Origin: AP-15 sp963712825
Lineage (GTDB): Bacteria; Pseudomonadota; Alphaproteobacteria; ATCC43930; CGMCC-115725
DNA: 64,000 bases
NCBI GenBank assembly: GCA_963712825.1
Contig: CAVQJP010000016.1
Location: forward strand, 558,001-622,000
Direction: 5' to 3'
Under the pieces are notes generated by a model that was not told the DNA's origin, ran no database searches, and was given only the letters and a program-made list of their open reading frames with translations. Below, one piece after another: positions 45,959 through 53,198 of this stretch (positions are counted from its first letter, which is position 1; every line of letters begins with the position of its first letter). The position numbers and the translations under genes were made by a program.

Positions 45959-47657
45959 TCAACACGCGGGCTTGCCGGCGGGTTCGTAGCGCTGATAGCG
46001 CGGCTCCCAGATTTTGGCGCGGATCGCGGCCTCGATCCGGTCCGTCTCAACTCCCTGGGTCAGACCCTCCTTATGCGCCTGGATCGCGGTTGCCAGGGCG
46101 ACGGCAAAGGCAACCTCGCGCAATGCGGTCACCGGCGGCAGCAAATTGTCGTTCGGGTTCGACGCGGCCGGCGACGCCGCCGCCAAGGCCTTGGCCGCCG
46201 CCATGAACATCGTGTCGGTGATCTGCCGCGCCTTGACCGCGACGGCGCCGAGGCCCACTCCGGGGAAAATGTAGGAATTGTTGGTCTGGTCGACCTTGAA
46301 CTTGCTGCCGTCGCGGACGAGCGGCGCAAACGGGCTGCCGGTGCCGATGACGGCGCGGCCCTCGCTCCATTCCTCGATGTCCTCGGGCGTCGCTTCGGAG
46401 CGCGAGGTCGGGTTCGACAGCGGAAAGATCACCGGCCGCCGGTTGTTGCGCGCCATGACCCGCACCGCCGCTTCCGAAAACGCGCCGGGCTGGCCCGAAA
46501 CGCCGATCAGCACGGTCGGCTTGGCGTTGGTCACGACATCGAGCAGCGCGATCTTGTCGGGATGGTCGAGCGCCCAATTCTCGACCGCCGCGCGCGGTTG
46601 CAGAAACGGCTGCTGAAACGGCTCGATCGCATTCATGCCGTCGACCAAGAGGCCGTCGCGGTCGATCATGTAAAAGCGCCCGGCAGCGGGCTTTTCCGGG
46701 AGGCCGGCCTCGACCATCATCTTCAGCAGCAGCCCGGCGATGCCGCAGCCGGCCGAGCCCGCGCCCAGCACCGCGATGCGCTGCTCGGTCAGCGGCACCC
46801 CGGTGACGTTGATCGCCGACAACAGGGTTCCGGCGGCGACCGCGGCCGTCCCCTGAACATCGTCGTTAAACGTGCACAGCCGGCCGCGATAGCGCTCAAG
46901 CAGCCGCGTCGCGTTGGCCTTGGCGAAATCCTCCCATTGCAGCAGCACGTGCGGCCAGCGCCGGGTGATGGCGGCAACCACCGCCTCGACAAAATCATCG
47001 TACTCGGCGCCCCGCACCCGCTCATGACGCCAGCCGAGATAGAGCGGGTCGGTCAGCCGCTCCTGGTTGTCGGTGCCGACATCGAGCATGATCGGCAGCG
47101 TCGTCGCCGGATGCAGTCCGCCGCAGGCCGTGTAGAGCGCCAGCTTGCCGATCGGGATGCCCATGCCGCCTGCACCCTGGTCGCCAAGCCCCAAAATCCG
47201 CTCGCCATCGGTGACGACGACGACCTCGACCTGGTCGAAACGCGGGTTGGCGAGAATCTGGTGCAGCCGCCGCTTGTGGGGCAGGCTCAGAAACAGCCCC
47301 CGCGGCTTTCTGAACAATTGGCTGAATTGCTGGCAGCCGGCGCCGACCGTCGGCGTGTAGACCAATGGCAGCAGGTCCTCGATGTTCTGCTCGAGCAGCG
47401 CAAAGAACAACGTCTCGTTGTTGTCGTGCAGCTCGCGCAGAAAGGCGTAACGCTCGAGATCGCTGGCAAAGCGGTGCAACACCGTCAGCCGGCGCGAAAC
47501 CTGCTCGTCCAGGGTGCCGATATGCGGCGGCAACAAACCGTGCAGGCCGAAGAGCGTCGCGCTCGGCCTCGGTAAAAGCGGTGCCTTTGTTGAGGAGGGG
47601 GTCGGCGAGCAATTCCCAGCCGGTCAGCGACGTGACCAAGCTGTCGCTATTCCGCAC
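45959..47657 (-). CDS. NAD(P)-dependent malic enzyme, frameshifted near its 5' end
   Basis: Decarboxylates malate to pyruvate. Two frames together give a full enzyme of about 565 residues. The upstream frame supplies LTGWELLADPLLNKGTAFTE; the downstream frame, open to 47536, supplies LLPPHIGTLDEQVSRRLTVL, the active-site Tyr in LLPLVYTPTVGAGCQQFS, VVVTDGERILGLGDQGAGGM, FNDDVQGTAAVAAGTLL and the Rossmann motif VLGAGSAGCGIAGLLL. One extra base near 47540 (GCTCTTCGGCCTG where GCTCTCGGCCTG is expected) splits them. GTG 47657 is a guess at the start. Convergent with thiD. Confidence 0.85.
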
Positions 47658-47690
47658 TACGCGGCTTTTCTCTCTCGCTTCATAGCGCAA

Positions 47691-47933
47691 TTAGAAGAAG
47701 ATGCCACCGATTGTGAAGGGAGGAAGCCCGCCAAAGAAACGGCATATGAGATCGCCCCCTCCATTGGCCCTGCATCTCAGGTACTCGCCCAGATCCGGAT
47801 CCCCGCCGAAACGAAGTTGCGGCATAATTCCTCTGCTGACTTGTGAAGAAAATCTGCCGAAAACGGCCTCCCGCCGGTATACGCCCATGGTTGGGCCAAG
47901 CGATGATTCCGCAGTAAACCCTGGCACAGTCAT
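47691..47933 (-). CDS. Putative RiPP-like precursor peptide C (PGFTAE family)
   Basis: An 80-residue peptide starting MTVPGFTAESSLG, the same N-terminal motif as peptides A and B. A weak PxL motif (IMPQL, residues 36-40) falls where A and B have VQPAL. The C-terminal half is different: Gly-rich with two Cys and an aromatic end (GGLPPFTIGGIFF). AAGGAGG lies eight bases before the ATG. It begins 19 bp after the 3' end of a PatG-C remnant, the same arrangement as the other two peptides. Codon and base usage are less GC-rich than the core genes. Confidence 0.55.
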   Translation of the reverse strand: MTVPGFTAESSLGPTMGVYRREAVFGRFSSQVSRGIMPQLRFGGDPDLGEYLRCRANGGGDLICRFFGGLPPFTIGGIFF

Positions 47934-47952
47934 TTCATCCTCCTTTCCAAGC

Positions 47953-48064
47953 CTATCGGTCGTAATAAGGCGACAGCTTCGTGACCAGGACCCGGAACCC
48001 CTCGGTCACGTCGCAGCGGACGAAGCACTTCTCGGTGTGACCCGGTGTTGCGGTTGGTGAACAA
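47953..48064 (-). pseudogene. PatG C-terminal domain remnant 2
   Basis: The minus strand reads FTNRNTG, then after a small indel EKCFVRCDVTEGFRVLVTKL-SPYYDR-stop, almost the same as the end of the intact gene at 49318-50220 (FVRVDVTEEFPFLVTKMSPY-YDR). Only about 110 bp survive; the upstream part is replaced by unrelated sequence. Confidence 0.8.
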
Positions 48065-48233
48065 TAACGTCAGCTTCCTTGCTTAGTGCCAGGCTAACAG
48101 CAACGATCCTCACCACGCCCGCAACAAACGTGGATTGGTTTTCCGCCTGACTCTATGAGCGGGCAGGTCCGGCAATTTCCGACCGCCCGATAGGATAATT
48201 CGCCGCAGGCGATCTGTCCAGGGGGGCGAATAC

Positions 48234-48495
48234 CGCTGAGAACATCTCCGGGTTGTCGGGCGGCACGATCATGTAGACGTAGTCGTTGCGCCCGCTGTCG
48301 GCGCAGCGCACCAGATCCGACCAGCCGCCGGTCGCCGAGCGGTTGCCGGTGCGACCGAGCGGTTAGCCGGTCGCCAAGGTCCCGGTGTATTTGACCCGGG
48401 TCAGGTTCAGCACCGCTTCCTGCATCGCCACCTCGACGAGCTGGCCGCGACCGGGCAGACCGCGCTGCACGAGAGCGGGGAGAATCGCGATCGCC
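48234..48495 (-). pseudogene. Duplicated fragment of the family III CoA-transferase gene
   Basis: About 262 bp are nearly identical to 52123-52386 inside the CoA-transferase gene at 51708-52916. The GAA codon of TGEPLGRTGN has become TAA here, so the copy is dead. Both ends break abruptly into unrelated sequence. It lies between PatG-C remnant 2 and peptide A. Confidence 0.88.
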
Positions 48496-48604
48496 GTCGT
48501 CCACCAGCCACCAACCTACAACATGTTGAGAATACCCGAAGCTAATGGACAAAGTTTCACTCATGATTGTAAGGCTGACATTTGCCAAAAATAGCTCGTC
48601 GTGC

Positions 48605-48835
48605 CTATTTACAGCCCGCTCCAAGTGCAACATGGAGATAGAATGTTGCCCAAGCCTCGTCGTCTCTTGTAACGGCCGCTTCCCATAACATACCGAGAGC
48701 GAAACAATTGCCCCTAAGAGCAGGCTGAACACTTTGAGTAGTATTGTTAGGTGCAATATTTGTTGTTCTGGTGAAACGGCCTGTTTTGTAAACGGAAGCT
48801 TCTGCCGTAAATCCGGGCATCGTCATCGTCGTCAT
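48605..48835 (-). CDS. Putative RiPP-like precursor peptide A (PGFTAE family)
   Basis: A 76-residue peptide: MTTMTMPGFTAEASVYKTGR, then a variable Thr/Asn-rich stretch, NTTQSVQPAL at 31-40, and a divergent C-terminal half with CFALG and an end LGAGCK. The first 20 residues and the VQPAL block match peptide B in sequence and position, whereas residues after 40 differ more, the leader/core pattern of ribosomal natural products. GAGAGGAG precedes the ATG. It starts 27 bp after PatG-C remnant 1. Confidence 0.6.
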   Translation of the reverse strand: MTTMTMPGFTAEASVYKTGRFTRTTNIAPNNTTQSVQPALRGNCFALGMLWEAAVTRDDEAWATFYLHVALGAGCK

Positions 48836-48862
48836 CGCCCATTCTCCTCTCGGTTGTTTGAT

Positions 48863-49010
48863 TCAATAGTTATTATGCCGCGACATTCTCGTTACAAGAT
48901 ATGGAAACTCGTCGGTCAAGCTACGAACGTTGCAATCGGCGTCATCGAAAGTAGCGCGCGTTTGATGACTAAGTCCCTCCGTCCCGTCACCGGATCGTTG
49001 AGCGGCGACA
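48863..49010 (-). pseudogene. PatG C-terminal domain remnant 1
   Basis: The minus strand ends LTDEFPYLVTRMSRHNNY-stop, aligning with VTEEFPFLVTKMSPYYDR-stop of the intact gene. Upstream homology fades over about 100 bp (RRDLVIK against TRKILEVIF) and needs frame changes. The 3' boundary near 48863 is clear, the 5' boundary is estimated. Confidence 0.65.
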
Positions 49011-49057
49011 GACGACGCGCGTTGAACCTTGACCGACGCAGCCCGAACGAGGCCTAC

Positions 49058-49291
49058 TCAACATCCAAATCCGATCGCAATACCGTTATAAATCGCCGCC
49101 AAAAGATCATCGCCACTCCCACGAGCCGTTTGATATCTCACACCAAGCCAGAAACAACCGTAAATACCTATTAAGGCGGGCTGAACGCGTTCCGTAGTAT
49201 TTTGAGACGCGGTAACTGTCGCCCTGCCAGAACGCCCGGTTTTGTAGAAGGAAGCGTCTGCCGTAAATCCGGGCATAGTCATCGTCGTCAT
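49058..49291 (-). CDS. Putative RiPP-like precursor peptide B (PGFTAD family)
   Basis: A 77-residue peptide: MTTMTMPGFTADASFYKTGR, NTTERVQPAL at 31-40, then a core-like half with YGCFWLGVRY and the end AIAIGFGC. ATG 49291 has AGAGGAG upstream; a longer TTG start at 49321 is less likely. It begins 26 bp after the intact PatG-C-like gene and should share its transcript. No export signal or membrane anchor is obvious. Confidence 0.6.
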   Translation of the reverse strand: MTTMTMPGFTADASFYKTGRSGRATVTASQNTTERVQPALIGIYGCFWLGVRYQTARGSGDDLLAAIYNGIAIGFGC

Positions 49292-49317
49292 CGCGTTTCT
49301 CCTCTTGGTCGTTTGAT

Positions 49318-50220
49318 TCAACGGTCATAGTACGGCGACATTTTCGTCACCAGGAACGGGAACTCCTCGGTCACATCGACCCGCACAAAGAACTTTTCTG
49401 TGAAGTCAGTGTTGCGGTTGGTGTAGGCGAAGATCACCTCGAGAATTTTGCGCGTGCCGCTCAACAGCGAAGGCCGCACGTCCACCCCGCTCAGCGAAAA
49501 GTCGCGCCCAAACCCGTCTGCCGCCTTCTCGTAAATGGCGGGATAGCGCATCGCGAGATAGTTCAAGGCGCGGTGCTCGTCCGTCGCCCCGGCATTGTCC
49601 GCCAGTTGGATGATCCGGCCGAACAGTTCCTCAGCCGCGGGCGCGAATTGCGCGGCAGTCATCTTCTCCGGCCTCGGGATCGCTTTGATCAGCGCGTCGC
49701 GATCGAACGAGTAGATCTGGTCGAATGCGACAATCGGAACCATCAGACCGTTGCACAAGGTCGGCGGCGCGATCGGACCGCGCATGCCAATGACGACATC
49801 AATGTCGCTCGGGGTCGGGACCGGACGGATGGCTTCCACCAGCAGATCGATGTCCGCCGGATCGCGCGGCACGAGCAGATAGGTTTCCAGCCCCTGGATG
49901 CTCAGCACCCAGCACAATTGGCGCGTCAGGTAGCGGTTCTCGCGCCTGGACAGAACCGCGTGGAAGGTCTGCTGGTCGGTCTTCCCGGCAGTATCCGTCC
50001 GCCCGCCCGCCTGGGCGAATTCCTTTTCCGCGGCAAGGTTCGGAAAACGCGCCTCGACCCGTCCGATGGCATAGACATAGGACGGCGAAGCTGTCCCGCC
50101 GCCGCAGGTGGGACAAGGCTCAGGCGTAGCCGGAGCGCCCTGCGACGGCATAGCTTCATTGGCATAGTGTGCGGAGCCGATCTCTTCCGACGACGGTTCA
50201 GCTATCTCACTTGGGTCCAC
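49318..50220 (-). CDS. PatG C-terminal-domain-like protein (cyanobactin maturation family)
   Basis: A 300-residue protein. Residues 1-40 are variable and end in a Cys pair (EPCPTCGGG). The rest resembles, from memory, the C-terminal domain of PatG-type cyanobactin proteases: SYVYAIGRVEARFPNLAAEK, RENRYLTRQLCWVLSIQGLE, VVIGMRGPIAPPTLCNGLMV, LADNAGATDEHRALNYLAMR and FVRVDVTEEFPFLVTKMSPY. No protease domain is attached; a separate subtilase lies two genes upstream. GTG 50220 is chosen because an upstream start would overlap the CGGC gene by 70 bp. In cyanobactin systems this domain's role is not settled. Confidence 0.7.
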   Translation of the reverse strand: MDPSEIAEPSSEEIGSAHYANEAMPSQGAPATPEPCPTCGGGTASPSYVYAIGRVEARFPNLAAEKEFAQAGGRTDTAGKTDQQTFHAVLSRRENRYLTRQLCWVLSIQGLETYLLVPRDPADIDLLVEAIRPVPTPSDIDVVIGMRGPIAPPTLCNGLMVPIVAFDQIYSFDRDALIKAIPRPEKMTAAQFAPAAEELFGRIIQLADNAGATDEHRALNYLAMRYPAIYEKAADGFGRDFSLSGVDVRPSLLSGTRKILEVIFAYTNRNTDFTEKFFVRVDVTEEFPFLVTKMSPYYDR

Positions 50221-50258
50221 GGTTTCACCCCGCCTAAAGTTGATTTTGCTGGTCGCGC

Positions 50259-50468
50259 CTACTTCCCGCGCCGTCCCGAAAACGTAAGCCAACGGTTGAG
50301 CGTCGTCGCACGCTGTTCGCAGCCGCCGCAAGGCATGATCCCAACGGCGTAGGTCATGCGCTTCACGGCATCGCCGAGACCCACCTCCTCGTCGGTGATG
50401 AACCCGGGAAGGCGCAGGCGATGAGCTGGGCGTTTGTTTTCTTGGTTGTGACGGTCTCTTTCATTCAT
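50259..50468 (-). CDS. 69-aa CGGC-motif protein of the PatG-like cluster
   Basis: A short protein: a polar N-terminus, LPGFITDEEVGLGDAVKRMT, then YAVGIMPCGGCEQRATTLNR and WLTFSGRRGK. Its PGF near residue 22 recalls the PGFTA motif of the peptides. Its ATG overlaps the subtilase stop by four bases, so it is translationally coupled. The CGGCxxRxxxLNRW pattern is, from memory, a recurring feature of short uncharacterised proteins; it may bind a metal or be a further peptide substrate. Confidence 0.6.
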   Translation of the reverse strand: MNERDRHNQENKRPAHRLRLPGFITDEEVGLGDAVKRMTYAVGIMPCGGCEQRATTLNRWLTFSGRRGK

Positions 50469-51346
50469 GGCACGCGCCTCATCTCGTTGGCCTTAAGCAC
50501 CTCGAAGGCCGCCCATGCGTCCAATAAGGGCGGCGTCACACTGGCTTGCCGGCGCCCATAGGAGTGGGTTATCGCGAGCTTAACCTCCGCGGCGGTCGCG
50601 GCGAGAAACTCCGACCAAACCAGCGCGATCGCCCCGGTCACAAAAGGCACAGCAACGCTTGTTCCTCCGAGCGTGAGCGACCGGCCTTCGGAACCGAGAC
50701 TGGTAATGCTGTCACCGGGTGCTCGCAAGCCTCCCCTGCCGATCGAACTGCCCAGATTCAACTCGTTCATGGGTCTGCCGCGAAGATCACACGCCACGAC
50801 TGGAATGACCCACGGGTGGCGTGTGATGGCGGAACTTCCCAGGGTGCCCTGATTGCCGGCCGCCGCAACGACGATCACGCCACGTTTTACCGCATGGTTG
50901 AGCGCCTCTTCCAACGCCTGTTCGCCTTTGGTGGACGGTTGCGCAAGGGCAAGGCTCAAGTTGATGACCCGCGCGCCAGCGTCGATGCATGCGAGGATAG
51001 CGGCGGCGAGCTCCTGGGGCGTCGCGCTAGGCATGTGTTCGCGCCCCGAGGTCGTCTCAGAAAAAATGGGACGGATAAGGACGGTGCAGTTGGGGCAAAT
51101 GGCGGGCGCGAGCGAGTTGCGCTTTGCGGACAAAATTCCAGCTACAAAGGTTCCATGCAGGCAGGCGGCGCTGTTGGCCTGCGTGCATGTGGCGCCGTTA
51201 TTCCCGGGAATTTCGTGGAGAGATTCACGTGCGAGATCGGCATGTTGGGTAACGACAGGCCCATCGATGAACCCGATCTTGACATCTGGGTTACCCTCAG
51301 TGCGTTCCATCACCGCCGTGAGCTTGACTAAATCCAAAGGATCCAT
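50465..51346 (-). CDS. S8 family subtilisin-like protease (PatA-like)
   Basis: A 293-residue serine protease without signal peptide or long propeptide, so cytoplasmic. The triad is Asp28 (KIGFIDGPVVTQHADL), His64 (ACLHGTFVAGILSA) and Ser230 (LGGTSVAVPFVTGAIALVW); Asn165 (AAAGNQG) forms the oxyanion hole. The DGPV version of the Asp motif is, from memory, the one seen in PatA/PatG cyanobactin proteases. It is the first gene of a run with the CGGC protein, the PatG-C-like protein and peptide B, which suggests processing of the peptides. GGAG precedes ATG 51346. Confidence 0.85.
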   Translation of the reverse strand: MDPLDLVKLTAVMERTEGNPDVKIGFIDGPVVTQHADLARESLHEIPGNNGATCTQANSAACLHGTFVAGILSAKRNSLAPAICPNCTVLIRPIFSETTSGREHMPSATPQELAAAILACIDAGARVINLSLALAQPSTKGEQALEEALNHAVKRGVIVVAAAGNQGTLGSSAITRHPWVIPVVACDLRGRPMNELNLGSSIGRGGLRAPGDSITSLGSEGRSLTLGGTSVAVPFVTGAIALVWSEFLAATAAEVKLAITHSYGRRQASVTPPLLDAWAAFEVLKANEMRRVP

Positions 51347-51615
51347 CGATGCTCCGTTCGAGTCGTGTCAGGATTTTTTTGAGACCCTCAACATGAACAA
51401 ACTAGTGGATCAAATCTGACGATTGACTCCCATTTGGGATTCCCGTTTTTGGCTTCGCGTGCGAGTTTGCGCGATGCGCGCATGCTTTGACGATGTCCGG
51501 GTCTACTACCTCAGCTTCGCGGGATTGGGTGCCGGACGCAAGTGCCCGATCGTGCGCGATCAGGCGAACCCAAAAGATGCGCGGCGGGATGGGACGGTAC
51601 GCCGGAGCTACTCTG

Positions 51616-51685
51616 CACGGTACTGAGGCAGCACCAGGGTCAGACGTAGTCGGTAGAAAATCTCCAGCTTGATCGGTGCAGCCAT
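51616..51685 (-). pseudogene. Remnant of a DsbA-family oxidoreductase gene start
   Basis: Directly after the CoA-transferase gene, an ATG with AGGGAG upstream begins MAAPIKLEIF; after one inserted base the next frame reads DYV-stop-PWCCLSTV, matching the SDYVCPWCYLSTV start of FrnE/DsbA-like proteins. A TGA replaces the first active-site Cys codon. Similarity ends after about 70 bp. The rest of the 361-bp gap up to the subtilase gene shows no gene. Confidence 0.45.
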
Positions 51686-51707
51686 CGAGTTTCTCCCTGA
51701 GTTCCCA

Positions 51708-52916
51708 CTATATAACCTGCTTCTCCTTGAGTTGACGAATTTCTTCCGAGGTATAGCCGGCGAGGCTGCGCAGCACATCCTCGGTATGCTCGCCTTTGAG
51801 CGGCGCGCGCGAGGGCCGGAATGGCGAGTCCGACAGCCGCACCGGGCAGCCGATCATCGAAAACCGGCCGCGGGTCGGGTGGTCGAGGTCAAAGACTGTG
51901 CCGCGCTCGCGCAGATGCGGGTCGGCCAGCACCTCGGCGGTGTCGAGCACAGCACCACAGGGAATGCCGCGGCCGGCAAAAGCCTGCATCACCTCGTGCT
52001 TGTCGCGGCCGCGGGTCCAGCGTTCGATGATCTCGGTCAGCGCCGCCTGGTTGCGGGCGCGCGCCGCCGCCGTCGCGAAACGCTCGTCGGAGCGCAATTC
52101 CGGCCGGCCGAGAACCTCGGTCACCGCTGCGAACATCTCGGGGTTGTCGGGCGGGATGATCATGTAGACGTAGTCGTTGCGACCGCTGCCGGCGCAGCGC
52201 ACCAGATCCGACCAGCCGCCGGTCGCCGAGCGGTTGCCGGTGCGGCCGAGCGGTTCGCCCGTCGCCAAGGTGCCGGTGTATTTGACCCGGGTCAGGTTCA
52301 GCACCGCCTCCTGCATTGCGACCTCGACGAGCTGGCCCTGCCCGGTCTGCCCGCGCTGGACCAGAGCCGCGAGGATCGCGATCGCCAAATGCATGCCGGT
52401 GCCCGAATCGCCGATATTGGCGCCGTTGACCAGCGGCGGGCCGTCGGTCTCTCCAGTGACGCTCATCGCCCCCGAGGTCGCCTGCGCCACCGGCTCAAAG
52501 CATTTGAACCCGCTATAGGGGCCGTATGAGCCGAAACCCTTGACCGAGGCGTAGACCGCGCGCGGGTTGAGCTGGTGCACCGCCTCCCAGCCGAGACCGA
52601 GCCGCTCCATGACCCCGGGTCCCAGATTTTCCGCGACGACGTCGCATTCGGCGACAAGACGGCGGGCGACCTCCTTGCCCTCGTCGGTCTTGAGATCGAG
52701 CACGATGCTGCGCTTCGAGCTGTTGAGCAGCAGGAAAAAGAAGCTGTCGACCTCGGGATTGTCCATGTTCCACAGCCGGCGCGCCCGGTCGCCATGTGGC
52801 GGGCGCTCGATCTTGATCACGTCGGCGCCGAGCCAGGCCAGCATCTGGGTGCAGGAGGGACCCGCCTGGTCGTGGGTGAAGTCGATGACGCGAATGCCTG
52901 CGAGTGCCTGGCTCAT
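51708..52916 (-). CDS. CaiB/BaiF (family III) CoA-transferase
   Basis: A 402-residue enzyme that moves CoA between carboxylic acids. GIRVIDFTHDQAGPSCTQML and WLGADVIKIERPPHGDRAR are typical N-terminal motifs, and Asp170 in NIGDSGTGMHLAIAILAAL corresponds to the catalytic Asp that carries the acyl-anhydride. Formyl-CoA:oxalate transferases are close in organisation, but the acids used here are unknown. Part of this gene (52123-52386) is duplicated at 48234-48495. Confidence 0.9.
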   Translation of the reverse strand: MSQALAGIRVIDFTHDQAGPSCTQMLAWLGADVIKIERPPHGDRARRLWNMDNPEVDSFFFLLLNSSKRSIVLDLKTDEGKEVARRLVAECDVVAENLGPGVMERLGLGWEAVHQLNPRAVYASVKGFGSYGPYSGFKCFEPVAQATSGAMSVTGETDGPPLVNGANIGDSGTGMHLAIAILAALVQRGQTGQGQLVEVAMQEAVLNLTRVKYTGTLATGEPLGRTGNRSATGGWSDLVRCAGSGRNDYVYMIIPPDNPEMFAAVTEVLGRPELRSDERFATAAARARNQAALTEIIERWTRGRDKHEVMQAFAGRGIPCGAVLDTAEVLADPHLRERGTVFDLDHPTRGRFSMIGCPVRLSDSPFRPSRAPLKGEHTEDVLRSLAGYTSEEIRQLKEKQVI

Positions 52917-53198
52917 CTCGGTAATCCTTTGCGCGCTGGCGACCTGTCGGGTGCGAGGGTGTCATCCTTCGGCGCTCCGGTCTACCGATCGTGGCTTGTC
53001 GTCGGCGCGGGCCGCCCGGCCTCGCTTCCGAGGGAATTTTCCGCGCTGGCGAGAACACCGGCAGGTGAACTACGTTTAGGACTCGGGTCGAGCTGGGCCA
53101 GGGTGCGGCGCACAATTCGATCGAGGCGAGCGGCGGTTCGCCACAGCGGCGAGGATCAGATCGGCCATGACAGCGATCACGATGCCAAAGAGCGCCCG

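Noticed and set aside
48094..48756. 220-codon minus-strand frame within the peptide array
   Set aside because: It crosses the CoA-transferase fragment in the wrong frame and becomes Arg-rich there; only the separate remnants and peptide A are supported.
51616..51685. Selenocysteine reading of the TGA in the DsbA-like PWC motif
   Set aside because: The frame is also broken by a one-base insertion just upstream and similarity ends shortly after, so a dead gene is the simpler reading.
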